Assembly: GCA_965199555.1 (NCBI GenBank)
Contig: CBDASJ010000006.1
Coordinates: 310,001-374,000, forward strand
Reading direction: 5' to 3'
DNA from: LMUY01 sp965199555
GTDB lineage: Bacteria; Pseudomonadota; Alphaproteobacteria; Acetobacterales; Acetobacteraceae
Length of the DNA stretch: 64,000 nucleotides
Position 1 is the first letter of the stretch; every line of letters starts with the position of its first letter. A program made the position numbers and the translations under genes. Shown piece after piece: positions 62,313 to 64,000 of the stretch. Below the pieces are notes generated by a model. The model did not search any database and was not told the origin of the DNA. It worked only from the letters and a program-made list of their open reading frames with translations.

Positions 62313-63140
62313 CTACGCCGCCTTGTCCCAGGCCGGCGCGAAGCCGGGGTTCACCAGGCGCTGCGCCTTCGGCAGGGCCGCGATGGCGGCGCGGTCCGCA
62401 TCGTCAAGCTCGATCTTCATCGCTTCCAGATTGGCGACCTGGCTTTCCCGCCGCCCGGCCTTCGGGATCGCGGCGACGCCGGGCTGGTCCAACAGCCACT
62501 TCAACGCGACCTGGGCCGCGGTGGCGGAATGCTTGCGGGCGATCACGCCCAACTCCTCGTGGTCGGCCAGCTTGCCCTGCGCGATCGGGCAATACGCCGT
62601 CAGCGCCATGTCGTGGGAGCGCAGGTAGTCCAGCACCGGATCCTGGCTGAGCAGCACGTGATACTCCACCTGGTTCGCCGCGATCGGGGCGCCGATCTCC
62701 TCCACCGCCTGACGCAACAGCGCCACGGGGAAGTTGCACACGCCGATGGCGTGGATCAGGCCCTCCTCCTTCAACTTCACCAGCGTGGCCAGCGCGGCCG
62801 GCAGGTCCATCGATGGCGACGGCCAATGGATCATGTAGAGGTCGGCGTAGTCGGTTTGCAGCTTGGAGAGGCTTGCCTCCAGCGACCGCCGCATGGCGCC
62901 GGGGGCGAGGTTCTCCCACCAGACCTTGGTCGTCACGTGGATGTCGCTGCGGGGCAGGCGCGCGCCGTTGAGCGCGGCACCGACCGCTTCCTCGTTGCCA
63001 TACATCTCCGCCGTGTCGATGTGGCGGTAGCCGAGCGACAGCGCGCGCTCCACCGCCTCGCGACACTCATCCCCCTTCATGCGCCAGGTGCCGAGGCCGA
63101 GTTTCGGCATGCGCAGGCCGCCAGTGGTGATCATGTCCAT
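62313..63140 (-). CDS. Aldo/keto reductase
   Basis: A 275-residue AKR-superfamily NADPH reductase, resembling the DkgA/DkgB 2,5-didehydrogluconate reductase group. The catalytic tetrad is visible: Asp and Tyr in HIDTAEMYGNEEAVG, Lys in HVTTKVWWENL and His in MIHWPSP. Cofactor-binding text near the end is AIPKAGRRESQVANLEAM. Its substrate is not determined. It lies 9 bases after the WD40 gene on the same strand. Confidence 0.93.
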   Translation of the reverse strand: MDMITTGGLRMPKLGLGTWRMKGDECREAVERALSLGYRHIDTAEMYGNEEAVGAALNGARLPRSDIHVTTKVWWENLAPGAMRRSLEASLSKLQTDYADLYMIHWPSPSMDLPAALATLVKLKEEGLIHAIGVCNFPVALLRQAVEEIGAPIAANQVEYHVLLSQDPVLDYLRSHDMALTAYCPIAQGKLADHEELGVIARKHSATAAQVALKWLLDQPGVAAIPKAGRRESQVANLEAMKIELDDADRAAIAALPKAQRLVNPGFAPAWDKAA

Positions 63141-63149
63141 GGGGATCTC

Positions 63150-64000
63150 CTATCGTTTGCTTAAATCGACCAGCGCGGCGAAGCCGGTGTCGGTTCCCAG
63201 CGCCAGGCGGGCGCCATCCGCGCTCCAGGCCAGGGCCGACACGCTGCCGCGCCCGGGCGCGGCCACCGGCAGGATCCGCTCGGAGGCGATGTCGGCCAGC
63301 ACCACCAAGCCATCGGCGAAGCCGGCCGCCACCATTTCGTTCTGCGGGTGCGGCGCGACCCGGGTGCAAAGGACATTGTCGCCGCCCGCCATTTCGGACG
63401 GCGCCTTGCCCATAGGGCCGCCGCCGAAGAACGGCCACAGCACGATGGTGTCCGCGCCCGCCGTGGTCAGCCACTTGCCGTTGCGGGTGAAGCCGAGCGA
63501 CTCGGTCTTGGACGGGTAGCCGGACATGCGCATGTGCTGCCCATCGGCCAGGCGCCAGCCATGCAGCGTGTTCTCCTGCATCGACGTGACCACGGCGTCG
63601 CCGGCCGGGTGGATGGCGATGCCGGTATGGCTGCCTTTCCATTCCAGGCGGCGCGGGCTGTCCACCTTGGCGCCGACGAACCACAGGGTAGCGCCGTTGT
63701 AGTGTGAGGCGGCGACCCGCTTGCCCTTGGAGTCGAACGCCAAGCCGGTGACGGTGGACGGATGGTCGAGCCGCTTCAGCTCGGTGCCGCCGGAATAAAG
63801 ATAGGCGGTCTTGCCGACGGCACAGGCAACCACGTTGCCGTGCGCCGCGACCTGCTCCACCCATTTGCGGCCGAACTGCGCGACGGTCTCGCTGACGCCG
63901 CCCGGCGCGGTGCGGAGGAATGCGCCGTCATCACCGCCGGTGACAAAGCCGTCCGCCGACGCGGCCAGCGACAGGATGGCACCATCATGCGCCTGCGCGT
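63150..64000 (-). CDS. WD40-repeat protein (C-terminal part)
   Basis: The frame is open to the right edge, so the N-terminus is outside the window. About 282 residues remain, with WD40-type repeats (HDGAILSLAASADGFVTGGD, HPSTVTGLAFDSKGKRVAAS, GSHTGIAIHPAGDAVVTSMQ, SALAWSADGARLALGTDTG). It is a beta-propeller scaffold of unknown partner. The downstream aldo/keto reductase follows after 9 bases. Confidence 0.85.
   Translation of the reverse strand, partial: AQAHDGAILSLAASADGFVTGGDDGAFLRTAPGGVSETVAQFGRKWVEQVAAHGNVVACAVGKTAYLYSGGTELKRLDHPSTVTGLAFDSKGKRVAASHYNGATLWFVGAKVDSPRRLEWKGSHTGIAIHPAGDAVVTSMQENTLHGWRLADGQHMRMSGYPSKTESLGFTRNGKWLTTAGADTIVLWPFFGGGPMGKAPSEMAGGDNVLCTRVAPHPQNEMVAAGFADGLVVLADIASERILPVAAPGRGSVSALAWSADGARLALGTDTGFAALVDLSKR

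Overview
This window is a stretch of GC-rich chromosome from an alphaproteobacterium, most likely a member of the Acetobacteraceae. The evidence is gene content and order: hslVU, a fused-size AcnA, ccmAB, rlmB next to tRNA-Tyr, rluD followed by rpoH, hisZ-purA, folP-glmM, psd-pssA, and small alphaproteobacterial families (DUF2256, DUF2842). The genus is not decided by the sequence. Most of the window is densely packed housekeeping DNA in which genes overlap by 1 or 4 bases; overlapped starts of the ATGA, GTGA, TTGA and probably CTGA kind all occur.

Layout. 1-2268: end of hslV, hslU, then an AbrB-type antitoxin and Doc/Fic toxin behind a perfect 20-bp inverted repeat. 2204-12721: a hypothetical gene, SufE, an HcaT-like MFS transporter, a FUSC-type exporter, aconitase A, CcmA/CcmB for haem export, RlmB and a frameshifted enoyl-CoA hydratase. 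12772-21866: an accessory block lying exactly between tRNA-Tyr, whose 3' acceptor end is damaged, and tRNA-Glu. It holds unknown small genes, one gene split by a scarless IS, nested IS5-type elements, IS630 debris, a frameshifted DUF4189 gene, a 103-bp duplicated segment carrying the tRNA-Glu 3' end, and an unknown two-gene unit with a 4-nt overlap.

21883-30612 returns to core genes: DUF2256 and a DUF6476-like protein, RluD, the heat-shock sigma factor RpoH with a near-consensus promoter, a pseudokinase with a membrane partner, and serC-hisZ-purA. 30665-34865 is a short chaperone-usher (Csu/spore-coat-U) pilus cluster. 35023-38421 holds an SDR with a divergent HxlR regulator, a membrane protein and PhzF.

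38448-43855 is a six-gene leftward chain: apt, a TctC-like periplasmic protein, folP, glmM, thiD and an AAA ATPase. 43922-48316 holds DUF2842 and the ugpBAEC glycerol-3-phosphate importer behind a multi-unit Pho box. The rest carries tRNA-Pro, a LOG-type hydrolase, cytochrome c' and cytochrome b561, a LysM protein, psd-pssA for phosphatidylethanolamine, a solitary phnM, FTR1 iron permease, a hybrid histidine kinase, an MFS exporter, a small lipoprotein, an SbmA/YddA-like ABC exporter, an unknown coiled-coil protein, an aldo/keto reductase and the end of a WD40 protein.

The most promising uncharacterised material is the two-gene unit at 19607-21123, the membrane-protein pair at 13003-14192 and the pseudokinase operon at 24518-26946. 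None of them can be assigned a function from sequence alone.
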